Assembly (NCBI RefSeq): GCF_009911595.1
Contig: NZ_QWKG01000014.1
Span: 19,416 to 83,415, forward strand
DNA from: Colidextribacter sp. OB.20
GTDB taxonomy: Bacteria > Bacillota > Clostridia > Oscillospirales > Oscillospiraceae
DNA: 64,000 bases
Direction of reading: 5' to 3'
Of this stretch, positions 25,469 to 34,497 are shown piece after piece; the first letter of the stretch is position 1; every line of letters begins with the position of its first letter. The notes beneath the pieces are model-generated. The model was given only the letters and a program-made list of their open reading frames with translations. It had not been told where the DNA came from and did not search any database. The position numbers and the translations under genes were made by a program.

Positions 25469-25957
25469 GTGACCAAGAAACAGAAACGATTTGTTGAAGA
25501 ATACTTGATCGACCTGAACGCCACCCAAGCGGCAATTCGGGCGGGGTATTCGCCGGACACGGCCAAATCAATCGGAAGTGAAAACCTTACCAAACCTGAC
25601 ATTCGGGCCGCTGTTGACAAGGCTGAAGCGGAACGGAGCCGCCGAACCGGGATCAATCAAGACCGGGTGATCCGGGAAATTGCCAAGCTGGCCTTCCTGA
25701 ACCCGGTTGACGTGATTGACATGGACGAAGCCACGGTCAAGGGGGAAGCCCACCGGGACGATACCGCTTGTATTGCTTCCGTGAAGGTGAAGAACATCCC
25801 CACGGAAGATGGGGCAATCACCGAAAGGGAAGTCAAGACCTATGACAAGCTGAAGGCCCTGGAACTATTGGGCCGTCACCTTGGGATGTTCAATGACAAG
25901 GTGAAGGTTGAAGGCACCGTTCCGGTGGTTCTGTATGACGATATTCCCCCCGAATAA
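25469..25957 (+). CDS. terS: Terminase small subunit
   Basis: 162 residues from GTG 25469 (AGGTGG upstream). The start KKQKRFVEEYLIDLNATQAAIRAGYS is the classic TerS DNA-binding helix-turn-helix of the Terminase_2 family, followed by a helical oligomerisation part. It recognises the packaging site and recruits TerL. The frame is open back to 25346, but that stretch is promoter and terminator. Confidence 0.92.
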   Translation: MTKKQKRFVEEYLIDLNATQAAIRAGYSPDTAKSIGSENLTKPDIRAAVDKAEAERSRRTGINQDRVIREIAKLAFLNPVDVIDMDEATVKGEAHRDDTACIASVKVKNIPTEDGAITEREVKTYDKLKALELLGRHLGMFNDKVKVEGTVPVVLYDDIPPE

Positions 25958-25965
25958 TAACGGGA

Positions 25966-26010
25966 TAGTAACAAATCAACCCGGAACCCCTGATTTTCCA
26001 AGGGCCTGTG
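25966..26010. repeat. Copy of a three-copy intergenic element
   Basis: ATAGTAACAA, a short spacer, then GGAACCCCTGATTTTC. Matching arrangements occur at 27284-27331 (GTTAGTAACAAAAGCCGG then AACCCCTG and its complement) and, reversed, at 6373-6430 by attL. Two of the three form terminator hairpins; this one is degenerate. Confidence 0.5.
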
Positions 26011-26029
26011 TTTATTGGGTGATGAATTT

Positions 26030-27280
26030 ATGAAAAAGGTTCTTCCCCTGTCCACCGTGGTTGGTGGGGGCTATAACAAATTTTGGCATTTCAAGGGCCG
26101 TTACCGGGTTTGCAAGGGTTCCCGTGCTTCCAAGAAATCCACCACCACGGCCCTGAACATTATCAAGCGGATGATGGAATATCCCGATGCCAACACCCTT
26201 GTGGTTCGCAAAGTATTCAGAACCTTGAAAGATAGCTGTTTCACCCAACTGAAGTGGGCCATTCACCGACTGGAAGCTGATGCCCATTGGGAGATCAAGG
26301 AAAGCCCCCTGGAAATGACCTACAAGCCCACCGGGCAGAAGATTTATTTTCGGGGCCTGGATGATCCCTTGAAGGTGACTTCAATCACCGTTGAACACGG
26401 TTATTTGTGCTGGTGCTGGATTGAAGAAGCGTATGAAATCAGCAATGAAAAAGATTTTGATATGCTGGATGAATCAATCCGTGGCGCTATTCCCCCGGAA
26501 ACCGGCCTGTTCAAACAAATCACGCTGACCTTCAACCCCTGGAATGAACACCATTGGTTGAAGGCCCGCTTCTTTGACCGGCCTGATCCCCAAGTTCTGG
26601 CCCTGACAACCAACTATCTGTGTAATGAATGGCTGGATGCCGCTGATCTTCTGGTGTTTGAAACCATGAAGAAAAACAACCCCCGCCGTTACCGGGTGGC
26701 CGGTTTGGGTGATTGGGGTATTGTGGACGGCCTGATTTTTGAGAATTGGGAAGAACGGGCCTTTTCGGTGGAGGAAATCAGGAAGGTTCCCGGTATCAAG
26801 TCCGCCTTTGGCCTGGATTTCGGCTATACCAACGATCCCGCCGCCCTGTTTTGTGGGCTGGTGGACAAGGCCACGAAAACCATTTGGGTTTTTGATGAAA
26901 TCTATAAAACCGGTATGAGTAACGAAAACATAGCCGATGCCGTGAAGCGGGCCGGTTATGCCAAAGAGCGGATCAGGGCGGATTGTGCTGAACCCAAGAG
27001 CATTGACCGCCTTTATACCTTGGGCCTGATCCATATTCGAGAATCACGGAAGGGCCGGGACAGCGTGAATAACGGGATTGACTATCTTCAGGACTATCAC
27101 ATAATCATTCACCCCAAATGTGTGAACTTCATCACTGAAATTTCAAACTACACTTGGGACACGGACACCAAGACCGGCAAGCGGTTGAACATCCCCATTG
27201 ATGATTTCAACCACCTGATGGACGCTATGCGGTATGCCCTGGAAGATATTCTGGTTGGCCCCACATTCAGCTTTGATTAA
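26030..27280 (+). CDS. terL: Terminase large subunit (PBSX family)
   Basis: 417 residues from ATG 26030. N-terminal ATPase with a variant Walker A CKGSRASKKST and Walker B LCWCWIEEAYE; C-terminal RNase H-like nuclease starting FGLDFGYTNDPAA, then ADCAEPKSI and the late Asp in DDFNHLMDAMRY. It packages DNA with TerS. The sequence type is that of headful-packaging PBSX-like phages. Confidence 0.95.
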   Translation: MKKVLPLSTVVGGGYNKFWHFKGRYRVCKGSRASKKSTTTALNIIKRMMEYPDANTLVVRKVFRTLKDSCFTQLKWAIHRLEADAHWEIKESPLEMTYKPTGQKIYFRGLDDPLKVTSITVEHGYLCWCWIEEAYEISNEKDFDMLDESIRGAIPPETGLFKQITLTFNPWNEHHWLKARFFDRPDPQVLALTTNYLCNEWLDAADLLVFETMKKNNPRRYRVAGLGDWGIVDGLIFENWEERAFSVEEIRKVPGIKSAFGLDFGYTNDPAALFCGLVDKATKTIWVFDEIYKTGMSNENIADAVKRAGYAKERIRADCAEPKSIDRLYTLGLIHIRESRKGRDSVNNGIDYLQDYHIIIHPKCVNFITEISNYTWDTDTKTGKRLNIPIDDFNHLMDAMRYALEDILVGPTFSFD

Positions 27281-27286
27281 CACGTT

Positions 27287-27334
27287 AGTAACAAAAGCCG
27301 GTTGAACCCCTGTATTTTCAGGGGTTCAACTTTA
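27287..27334 (+). terminator. Hairpin terminator after terL
   Basis: GTTGAACCCCTG, a 6-nt loop and its full complement (12-bp stem) ending with CTTTA. It is preceded by GTTAGTAACAAAAGCCGG, the shared element also near attL. The U-tract is short, so it may attenuate rather than stop transcription into the portal gene. Confidence 0.6.
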
Positions 27335-27361
27335 TGAAGCAATAGAAAGGTGGTTGAACAG

Positions 27362-28855
27362 ATGCCGTTTTTCATGGAAACTGAAACCGCCCGGATCAAT
27401 CGCCTTATTCGGGCGGGAGCCGGGGCGGGCTTGACGGAACTGGAATTCTTTGCCCGTGAAATCGTGGCGTGGGAGAAATCCGCCGAACGCCGGGAACAGA
27501 TGGCCGGTGAACGCTACTATTCCGGGGATCACGATATTCTGAAGCGGAAGCGCACCGCTATTGGCCCTGATGGGAAGTTGATGGTGCTGGAAAATCTGCC
27601 TAATGCCCAGGTGATTGACAACCAATATGCAAACATGGTGGATCAGAAGGTCAACTATCTGATGGGCAAGCCCTTCACTTTTAGTTGTGAAAACAAGGAA
27701 TATGTCAAAATCCTGAACAAGAAGTTCACGCTGAATTTCCGTCGTGTCCTGAAATATGTCTGTGAAGATGCCCTGAACGGCGGGAAGGGCTGGTTGTTCG
27801 TTTACTACGATGAACAAGGGGAATTGGCCTTCCGGCGCTTCCCGGCCTATCAGATTCTTCCCTTTTGGAAGGACGATGATCACACCACCCTGGATGCCGC
27901 CGCCCGTTTGTATCTCCAAGAGGTTTGGGACGGATTGGCGAAAAAGATTGTGAAGCGGGTTGAACTGTTCAAGCCTGATGGCATTTACCGTTATATCCTG
28001 GACGGTTCCACCTTGGTTCCTGATGTGGAATTGGGGGACTATTCCCCCTATATCACCGCCAAAACCGGGGGCAAAGTGGAAACTTACAACTGGAACCACT
28101 TTCCCTTGATCGCCTGGAAATATAACAAGAAAGAAATCCCCCTGATCCGGCGTGTGAAATCCCTTCAGGACGGGATCAACCTTCTGTTGTCCGATTTTGA
28201 AAACAACATGGAGGAAAACCCCCGGAACACCATTCTGATCCTGAAGGACTACGATGGGGAAAACCTTGGGGAATTCCGTCAAAACCTTGCCACCTATGGC
28301 GTGGTGAAGGTTCGGGAAAATGGCGGCGTTGATGATTTGGCGGTTGTGGTGACGGCGGACAATTACAAGGCCATTCTGGAACTGTTCAAGAAGGCCCTGA
28401 TTGAAAACGCCCGTGGCTATGACGCAAAGGATGATCGGTTGTCCGGCAATCCCAACCAAATGAACATCCAATCCATGTATTCCAACATCGACTTGGACGC
28501 AAACGGGATGGAAACCGAATTTCAAGCCGCCTTTGAACAGCTTCTTTGGTTTGTGATCCAGGACTTGAAAACCAAGGGAGCCGGTGACTTTGAACAGGAA
28601 GAAGTCACCGTGATCTTCAACCGGGATATTCTGATCAATGAAAGTGAAGCAATCACCAACTGTCAGAATTCCATGGGTATTCTGTCCACGGAAACCATTG
28701 TGGAACAGCACCCGTGGACAAAGGACGTTCAAACCGAATTGGAACGGCTGAAGAAGGAAAAGGAAGAAGCTATGGCTGATTACATGGGGGCCTTCCCCAA
28801 TAAACCGGCCACCGGCACTTCCGACAAGGACAACGGGGATCAGGGCGGGAACTAA
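27362..28855 (+). CDS. Portal protein (SPP1 gp6-like)
   Basis: 497 residues from ATG 27362 (AAAGGTGG upstream; a GTG 12 nt earlier is possible). It has the portal pattern: NQYANMVDQKVNYLMGKP, a long mixed wing domain, SLQDGINLLLSDFENNMEENP and an acidic helical C-terminus. It forms the dodecameric ring for DNA entry and head-tail joining. The message is terminated 10 nt later and a tRNA follows. Confidence 0.92.
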   Translation: MPFFMETETARINRLIRAGAGAGLTELEFFAREIVAWEKSAERREQMAGERYYSGDHDILKRKRTAIGPDGKLMVLENLPNAQVIDNQYANMVDQKVNYLMGKPFTFSCENKEYVKILNKKFTLNFRRVLKYVCEDALNGGKGWLFVYYDEQGELAFRRFPAYQILPFWKDDDHTTLDAAARLYLQEVWDGLAKKIVKRVELFKPDGIYRYILDGSTLVPDVELGDYSPYITAKTGGKVETYNWNHFPLIAWKYNKKEIPLIRRVKSLQDGINLLLSDFENNMEENPRNTILILKDYDGENLGEFRQNLATYGVVKVRENGGVDDLAVVVTADNYKAILELFKKALIENARGYDAKDDRLSGNPNQMNIQSMYSNIDLDANGMETEFQAAFEQLLWFVIQDLKTKGAGDFEQEEVTVIFNRDILINESEAITNCQNSMGILSTETIVEQHPWTKDVQTELERLKKEKEEAMADYMGAFPNKPATGTSDKDNGDQGGN

Positions 28856-28865
28856 AGGGGAGGTT

Positions 28866-28895
28866 CCCGCCCTTCCTACGCCGGGGCGGGGTTTT
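28866..28895 (+). terminator. Terminator after the portal gene
   Basis: CCCGCCC, an 11-nt loop, GGGCGGG and TTTT. It sits between portal and tRNA, inside the structural gene block. Confidence 0.7.
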
Positions 28896-28940
28896 CACTC
28901 CTGGCCCCTGAAGGTTGCCTTCAACCCCCGGCGTTTATAT

Positions 28941-29015
28941 GGCGCATTGGTCAAGCGGTTAAGACACCGCCCTTTCACGGCGGTAACACGGGTTCGATTC
29001 CCGTATACGTCACCA
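28941..29015 (+). tRNA. tRNA-Glu (anticodon TTC), CCA encoded
   Basis: Cloverleaf: acceptor 28941-28947 with 29005-29011 (one C-A mismatch, one G-U), D stem GTC/GAC, anticodon stem CCGCC/GGCGG with loop CTTTCAC, T arm ACGGG-TTCGATT-CCCGT, discriminator A and encoded CCA (29013-29015). It reads GAA, the Glu codon strongly favoured inside the phage, whereas the flanking host genes favour GAG. Confidence 0.9.
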
Positions 29016-29090
29016 GGGGAAAAGTTGCTTTTTCTGTTCTAACCGACCCCGTAAACGGGCAGAAACAGACGCTGAAGGGAGGATCGGCCC

Positions 29091-30866
29091 ATGTCAAAAA
29101 GTGCTGACTATTGGCGGGGCCGGTTCTCCATTCTGGCCGATGCCGCCCACCAGAACGCTAATTCCTATATCAGCGACCTTGAAACCATATACCGGGACGC
29201 TGAACGCACCGTTCAAGCTGACCTGGAACGGTGGTATGGGCGCTTTGCTACCAATAATGGGATCAGTTTGACCGATGCCCGGAAGATGTTGACAACCGGC
29301 CAAATGGAAGAATTTAGATGGACGGTGGATCAATACATCAAGATTGGGGAACAGGCCAATTTGTCCCCGGAATGGTTGAAGAAGCTGGAAAACGCTTCCG
29401 CCCGGTTCCATATCAGCCGCCTTGAAACTATTCAGCTTCAAATTCAACAGCAAATGGAACTTCTGTATGGCGGACAGCTTGACGGCCTGGATAAGCTGTT
29501 GAAGGATGTGGTTTCCAACGGCTACACCCACACCGCCTTTGAAATCCAGAAGGGCTTTGGGTTGGGGTGGGATATAACCGCCCTGAACCAGCAGAAACTT
29601 GAAACTTTACTTTCAAGGCCCTGGACGGCGGACGGAAAGACCTTCCGGGATCGCTGTTGGGAAAACAAGGCCAATCTGGTTTCCGGTGTTCAAAGCACCT
29701 TGACCCAAGGGCTTTTGAGGGGTGACGGACTTCAGAAGATTACCGACAACATTAAGAACAAGTTCGGTGTGTCCCGGTATAAGGCCGGAAGGCTGGCCCA
29801 TACTGAAACCACCTATTTCAACGCCCAGGCAAGCCGGGAAACATATAAAGACTTGGGGATTGAACAAATTGAAATCCTTGAAACCCTTGACCGTCACACC
29901 TGTGACCTTTGCGGGGGCCTGGATGGAACGGTGATCCCCCTATCCCAATATGAACCCGGCGTGACGGTTCCACCTTTCCACCCGAATTGCCGGGGGACAA
30001 CGTGCCCCCACTATGAGGATATGGACGGAAAGCGGATCGCCCGGAACGCTGAAAATGAAGTCTACTATGTGCCTTCCAGCATGAATTATCAGACCTGGAA
30101 GAAAACCTTTGTGGACGGTGGAAGCAAGGCCGGATTGACCGCCGCCGCTGTTGGTGCTACAATGAAGCCCAAGGCGGAAAAGACTGTGGATGATTGCACC
30201 ACGGTTGAAGAAGTGGAAGCCCTTATGAGGGAAAAGGGGTGGTTCTACAAAACCACCTTGCCCGATGGTTCCCCATTCGATGGGAACCAGCTTTTGAGCC
30301 TTCAAGGCTGTGATCTGGATGTTGCCAAAGAGGTTTACAAGTCTGTTGACAATCTCTTTTCCAAGTTGCCTGATTTTGTTGGTGAACTGAATTCGATCAA
30401 CGCTTCCAAGCTGTCCGGTGGGTGTTACGCCCAATGTTCCTTTGGTTTGGGCCGTGGCGGGGTTGGGATCAATACCAGCTATTTCAGTTCTTTTGAAAAG
30501 ATCACACGGATGTATGAACATGACCTTGCGGCGGGCTTCCACCCGGCCAACACCACCTTCCGTTCTGTGGTTACACATGAATTCGGCCATGCCGTTGACG
30601 ATTTTCTTTCCCACACGGAACACTTGGTTGGGATGCAAGGTTGGAAACCAAAGACGGTTTCCGCCTACTTGCGGCCCAGGGTGATGAAGGCTTGTGGGCT
30701 GAAGGTTTCCGATGCAAGAAGCGCCGTGTCCGGCTACGCCACCCAAGATGCCCAAGAATGGTTTGCGGAATGTTTCTGTGAATGGCTGGACAGTCCAAAC
30801 CCCCGCCCGGTTGCGGCGGAATTTGGGCGGCAATTAACCGAACTGATGAAAGGATGGAAGAAATAA
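29091..30866 (+). CDS. Minor head (SPP1 gp7-like) protein fused to a zinc-protease-like domain
   Basis: 591 residues. Residues 1-310 are a phage minor head/morphogenesis protein ending in the typical Cys/His segment (HTCDLCGGLDGTVI, HPNCRGTTCP). After a linker, residues about 365-590 hold a gluzincin-like domain: HEFGH (496-500) and downstream WFAECFCEWL with Glu residues suited as third ligand, like anthrax lethal-factor-type zincins. The extra domain may be injected or act in the capsid; that is inference. Confidence 0.85.
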   Translation: MSKSADYWRGRFSILADAAHQNANSYISDLETIYRDAERTVQADLERWYGRFATNNGISLTDARKMLTTGQMEEFRWTVDQYIKIGEQANLSPEWLKKLENASARFHISRLETIQLQIQQQMELLYGGQLDGLDKLLKDVVSNGYTHTAFEIQKGFGLGWDITALNQQKLETLLSRPWTADGKTFRDRCWENKANLVSGVQSTLTQGLLRGDGLQKITDNIKNKFGVSRYKAGRLAHTETTYFNAQASRETYKDLGIEQIEILETLDRHTCDLCGGLDGTVIPLSQYEPGVTVPPFHPNCRGTTCPHYEDMDGKRIARNAENEVYYVPSSMNYQTWKKTFVDGGSKAGLTAAAVGATMKPKAEKTVDDCTTVEEVEALMREKGWFYKTTLPDGSPFDGNQLLSLQGCDLDVAKEVYKSVDNLFSKLPDFVGELNSINASKLSGGCYAQCSFGLGRGGVGINTSYFSSFEKITRMYEHDLAAGFHPANTTFRSVVTHEFGHAVDDFLSHTEHLVGMQGWKPKTVSAYLRPRVMKACGLKVSDARSAVSGYATQDAQEWFAECFCEWLDSPNPRPVAAEFGRQLTELMKGWKK

Positions 30867-31019
30867 ATGCCGATGCCTGGATTTTTTACAAGTGAATTCT
30901 TTGTCCCGGAAACCGACAACTGGCACTTAAAGCCGGGGGCACCGCCTGAAGTGGTGGAAGAATTTGAAGCCTACATGGAGCGTTTGAAGAAGAACGCTGA
31001 ACAGAATATCGTTGAATAG
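30867..31019 (+). CDS. Hypothetical protein (50 aa)
   Basis: ATG 30867 follows the previous stop directly, with AAAGGATGG upstream. Acidic, with the segment PGAPPEVVEEFEAYMERLKKN. Short head-associated proteins of this kind are common here. Not recognised. Confidence 0.55.
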   Translation: MPMPGFFTSEFFVPETDNWHLKPGAPPEVVEEFEAYMERLKKNAEQNIVE

Positions 31020-31020
31020 A

Positions 31021-31053
31021 CCACCCCGGCCCTGGCCGGTGGTGGTTTTTTCA
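31021..31053 (+). terminator. Terminator before the scaffold/capsid genes
   Basis: A GC-rich stem pairing CCACC..GGCC with GGCC..GGTGG, followed by TTTTTT. It separates the portal-head operon from the scaffold-capsid operon. A further stem (CCGTG..GGGT with ACCCACGG) lies at about 31075-31121 before the scaffold gene. Confidence 0.75.
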
Positions 31054-31157
31054 TACCACCTTCACCCGTTGGAACCGTGTGGGTGGAAAAGTAAACGGTT
31101 CAAAATCGTGGTTCCTACCCACGGAAAAACAGGAAATTTGATTGGAGGTAAACCAGC

Positions 31158-31805
31158 ATGACCAAAGAAAGTTTGATGGCTATGGGCCTGACAGAAGAAC
31201 AGGCAACAAAGGTTATGGAGGGCCTGAACGGTTCCTTTGTGACCAAGACCCGGTTCAATGAGGTAAACGAGGAATTGAAAACCGCCAAGGCCACGATCAC
31301 CGAGCGGGATGGGCAGTTGAACGCCCTGAAAACGTCCGGGGCCGATGCCGCCGCCCTTCAGGAACAGATCACCCAGCTTCAGGCCGACAACGCCGCCAAG
31401 GACAAGGCCCACGCCGAGGAAATCCAGAAAATCAAGATGGATAACGCCTTGGAAAAGGCCCTGACCGATGCCAAGGCCATTAACCCCGCCACCGTCAAGC
31501 CCCTGTTGACGGCTTTCATGGAGAAGGCCACCTTGGACGATGATGGAACGATCCGGGGCCTTGCGGATGAGATCGGCAAGCTGGCAAAGACCGAAGGAAC
31601 CAGCTTTCTTTTTAAGGCTGATGATACCGCCCAACAGACAACCACCATTTCCGGCGCTTCCCCCGCTGGAAGCACCAGCGTGAACCCCACCACCAAAGCG
31701 GGCACCTATGAAACCCGGTTGGCGGATGCCCGGAAGGCCGGGAATTCCGCCCTTGCCGTGGCAATTAAACGGGAAGCCGCCGCTGATGGTGTGGAACTGT
31801 ACTAA
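31158..31805 (+). CDS. Capsid scaffolding protein (GP20-like)
   Basis: 215 residues with a long central coiled coil (about 30-100; LKTAKATITERDGQLNALK, QEQITQLQADNAAKDKAHAE) and a flexible Thr/Ser-rich C-terminus, as in Phage_GP20-type scaffolds. It directs procapsid assembly of the next gene product. GGAGG upstream of the ATG. Confidence 0.85.
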   Translation: MTKESLMAMGLTEEQATKVMEGLNGSFVTKTRFNEVNEELKTAKATITERDGQLNALKTSGADAAALQEQITQLQADNAAKDKAHAEEIQKIKMDNALEKALTDAKAINPATVKPLLTAFMEKATLDDDGTIRGLADEIGKLAKTEGTSFLFKADDTAQQTTTISGASPAGSTSVNPTTKAGTYETRLADARKAGNSALAVAIKREAAADGVELY

Positions 31806-31847
31806 TCCCCCACCCACAAAATCACAATGTAGAAAGGATGTTTAACT

Positions 31848-32828
31848 ATGCCTGACATCGTAACCGGAACCGGCAACACTTTCAATCTGCCCAATTTCGC
31901 CGGGGAACTGTTCACCGCTTCCCCCACCCGAACCCCCTTCCTGTCCATGATCGGCGGGCTGTCTGGGGGCCGCAAGACTGATAATGACCGCTTCATCACC
32001 GGGCAACTGTATGAGTTCCCCGAACCCGCCCAGCCGGAGATTTCGGAACAGGCTTCCGAAACGGCCCCCACCGCCACGGCGATTGCCCGTGAGCAGAAGT
32101 ACAACGTGACGCAGATTTTCCACGAAACCATTTCCATCACCTACGCCAAACAGGCCAACCGGGGCAAGCTGTCCGGCCTGATCCCCGCCGGGGCGCAAGC
32201 CAACCCCACTTCTGAACTGGATTGGCAGATCGCCCGCCGCCTGGAAAAGATCGCCCGTGACGTGGAACACACCTTCCTGAACGGCACCTATGCGGAAGCA
32301 AGTGCCGTGAACGAAGCGAACAAGACCCGTGGCATGATGGAACTTTGTTCCACCGGCACCCACATTGACGCTGGCGGCGCTGAACTGTCCGTTGATCTGC
32401 TGAAGCAGTTCTTCAAGGCTATGGCGGATGCCGGGGCCTTTTTCGGGAACATGGTTCTGTTCTGTGGTTCCGAACAGAAACAGCGGATCACCACCCTGTA
32501 TGAAAAGCAGGTGGGTTACAACACCCCCCAGACCCGCACCGTGGGCGGTATGAACATTCAGAAGTTGGAAAGTGACTTCTTTGAAATGGGTATCTGCTAC
32601 AACCCGTTTATGAAGCCCGGTTCCATCGGCCTGTTTGACGTGTCCGCCTGTGCGCCTGTGTTCCAGGACGTTCCCGGCAAGGGCGTTTTGTTCCTGGAAG
32701 ATTTGGCAAAGGTGGGCGCTTCTGACCGCAAGCAGATTTATGGTGAAATCGGCCTGGATCACGGCCCCGCCTTCCTTCACGGTTCTATTACCGGCCTGAA
32801 GGACAGCGGCGCAAGTGTTGAGCCGTAA
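31848..32828 (+). CDS. Major capsid protein (SU10-like, DUF5309)
   Basis: 326 residues of HK97-fold type; AREQKYNVTQIFHETISITYA and the conserved RRLEKIARDVEHTFLNGTY segment fit the SU10/DUF5309 capsid family. It directly follows the scaffold. Strong AAAGGATG ribosome binding site. Confidence 0.88.
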   Translation: MPDIVTGTGNTFNLPNFAGELFTASPTRTPFLSMIGGLSGGRKTDNDRFITGQLYEFPEPAQPEISEQASETAPTATAIAREQKYNVTQIFHETISITYAKQANRGKLSGLIPAGAQANPTSELDWQIARRLEKIARDVEHTFLNGTYAEASAVNEANKTRGMMELCSTGTHIDAGGAELSVDLLKQFFKAMADAGAFFGNMVLFCGSEQKQRITTLYEKQVGYNTPQTRTVGGMNIQKLESDFFEMGICYNPFMKPGSIGLFDVSACAPVFQDVPGKGVLFLEDLAKVGASDRKQIYGEIGLDHGPAFLHGSITGLKDSGASVEP

Positions 32829-32842
32829 GGGAGGCTTCAATA

Positions 32843-33166
32843 ATGTTCAAGATCATGGGAAAACAGAGGTTTGGGGCCGTGTACCGGGGCGGGAAGTGCA
32901 TTGTCAATTTCCGCAACGGCGTTGGCTACACCGACAACGCTGATGATGCCGAATACCTGAAGAAACAGGGTTACACGGTGGAGGGGAAAGCCCCCGCCGC
33001 TGATCCTGACCCCCTGGCCGGTATGACCAACAAGGAACTGATCGCCTATGCCCAGGATCACGGGATCGACCTGACCGGGGTTCCCAATAACAAGGGGAAA
33101 ATCCTGGCCGCTATCCGGGCCGTGGAGCCGTTGCCCACCCCTGAAGAAGATCAGGGCGGCGAATAA
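32843..33166 (+). CDS. Head-associated protein with HeH/SAP-like domain
   Basis: 107 residues: N-terminal beta-rich part, Pro/Asp linker, and a C-terminal helix-extension-helix type segment (MTNKELIAYAQDHGIDLTGV, NKGKILAAIR) seen in phage head and decoration proteins. Exact role unknown. Confidence 0.6.
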   Translation: MFKIMGKQRFGAVYRGGKCIVNFRNGVGYTDNADDAEYLKKQGYTVEGKAPAADPDPLAGMTNKELIAYAQDHGIDLTGVPNNKGKILAAIRAVEPLPTPEEDQGGE

Positions 33167-33185
33167 GAAAGGTGGGTGAACGCCC

Positions 33186-33572
33186 ATGTTGGAAGATGCG
33201 GTTGCTTTTCTGGAAGCCTTGGGCGTTGCCGGGGCCGGGGATGATCCGTTCCTTCCCTATTTGATCAACAGCGTGACCGAACGGGTGAAAAATGAAACCA
33301 ACCAACAGGAAATCCCGGAAGGCTTGCATTGGGTATCTGTGGAATTGGTGGTTGGGGAATATCTGACCTTTAAGAAGAACGCCGGACAGCTTGACATGAA
33401 CGGCCTGGATTTTGAAGCGGCAATTAAGCAAATCCAGGAAGGTGACACCAACACGGTTTTTGCCGTGGGTGAAGGGAGCCTGACACCGGAACAGCGGTTG
33501 GAAGTGCTGATTTCCCGGTTGACCCGTGACAGAACCCGTGAATTCATCCGTTATAGGCGGTTGGTGTGGTGA
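33186..33572 (+). CDS. Head-tail connector (adaptor)-like protein
   Basis: 128 residues, mostly helical, at the position of gp6/gp15-type adaptors after the capsid. Contains YLINSVTERVKNETNQQ. Overlaps the next gene. Confidence 0.65.
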   Translation: MLEDAVAFLEALGVAGAGDDPFLPYLINSVTERVKNETNQQEIPEGLHWVSVELVVGEYLTFKKNAGQLDMNGLDFEAAIKQIQEGDTNTVFAVGEGSLTPEQRLEVLISRLTRDRTREFIRYRRLVW

Positions 33573-33934
33573 ACGCCCACCGGAAGGCCCTGGAACGGTT
33601 GTGGAAGGATCGGTGTTCTTTTTATGTTAAACAGGAAGTCACCGATCCTGACACCAACCTGACTGACTTTCAGGAAGTGCCGCTTCTGGAAGATCAGCCA
33701 TGCAAGCTGTCCTTTGAAAACCTGACCACCACCGATGAAAACCACGTTGCCACCGTGGCCCAAGGCGTGAAGCTGTTTCTGTCCCCGGATGTGGTGATCC
33801 CGCCCGGTTGTAAAATCGTGGTTCACCGTTTCAATGAACTTGAACGGGAATTCACCTATTCCCAAAGCGGGGAAGCCGGGGTGTTCACCAACCACCAGGA
33901 AATCACCCTGGCCCTGTGGAATGGGTGGGCCTGA
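33566..33934 (+). CDS. Head closure (stopper)-like protein
   Basis: 122 residues (GTG start at 33566 or 33569). Beta-rich, with KDRCSFYVKQEVTDPDTNLT and CKIVVHRFNELEREFTYS, as in SPP1 gp16-like head closure proteins. Position second among the connectors supports this. Confidence 0.65.
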   Translation: MVNAHRKALERLWKDRCSFYVKQEVTDPDTNLTDFQEVPLLEDQPCKLSFENLTTTDENHVATVAQGVKLFLSPDVVIPPGCKIVVHRFNELEREFTYSQSGEAGVFTNHQEITLALWNGWA

Positions 33935-34497
33935 TGGGGCGGCGTTGGGGCAAAGCTGATTTTCAAGCCCTGAAGGACTTGGAAGAACGGCTTGCCAAAC
34001 TGGAACAGGTGGATTTTGACCGGTTTTGCCGGGAAGCCGCCGCCGATATTGCGGGCCGTCTGTTGGAGAAAGTCAAAAAGCGCACTCCTGTTGGGGTAGT
34101 GCCTAAAGACATTTACGACAACAAAAAAAGCACCGTCACCGTGATTGGCGCAAGCGGCAAGAAGCGCAAGTTTGCAAGCCGGGAAAGCGCCATATACCAA
34201 CAGTATTGGGCCGGGTATACCGGGGGCACCTTGCGGGATGCGTGGGTGATTCTCCCGGTGGAAAAGGTGGGCAACACCTACATTGTGACCGTGGTGAACG
34301 CCACGGAATATGCGTCCTACGTTGAATTCGGCCACCGTCAAAGACCGGGGCGCTACGTCCCCGCCTTGGGCAAAAGCCTAAAGGCAAGTTGGGTGAAAGG
34401 GCGCTTCATGCTGACCATTTCCGAACAGGAATTGGAAGCCCAGCTTCCGGCCCTTCTGGAACAGAAACTTTACACGCTGTTGAAGGGGGTGTTCTGA
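33934..34497 (+). CDS. HK97 gp10-like tail connector protein
   Basis: 187 residues from ATG 33934 (overlapping the preceding TGA). Helical N-terminus, then RLLEKVKKRTPVGVV and YASYVEFGHRQRPGRYVPA, the latter a hallmark of HK97_gp10-type proteins. It joins head and tail. Confidence 0.85.
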   Translation: MGRRWGKADFQALKDLEERLAKLEQVDFDRFCREAAADIAGRLLEKVKKRTPVGVVPKDIYDNKKSTVTVIGASGKKRKFASRESAIYQQYWAGYTGGTLRDAWVILPVEKVGNTYIVTVVNATEYASYVEFGHRQRPGRYVPALGKSLKASWVKGRFMLTISEQELEAQLPALLEQKLYTLLKGVF

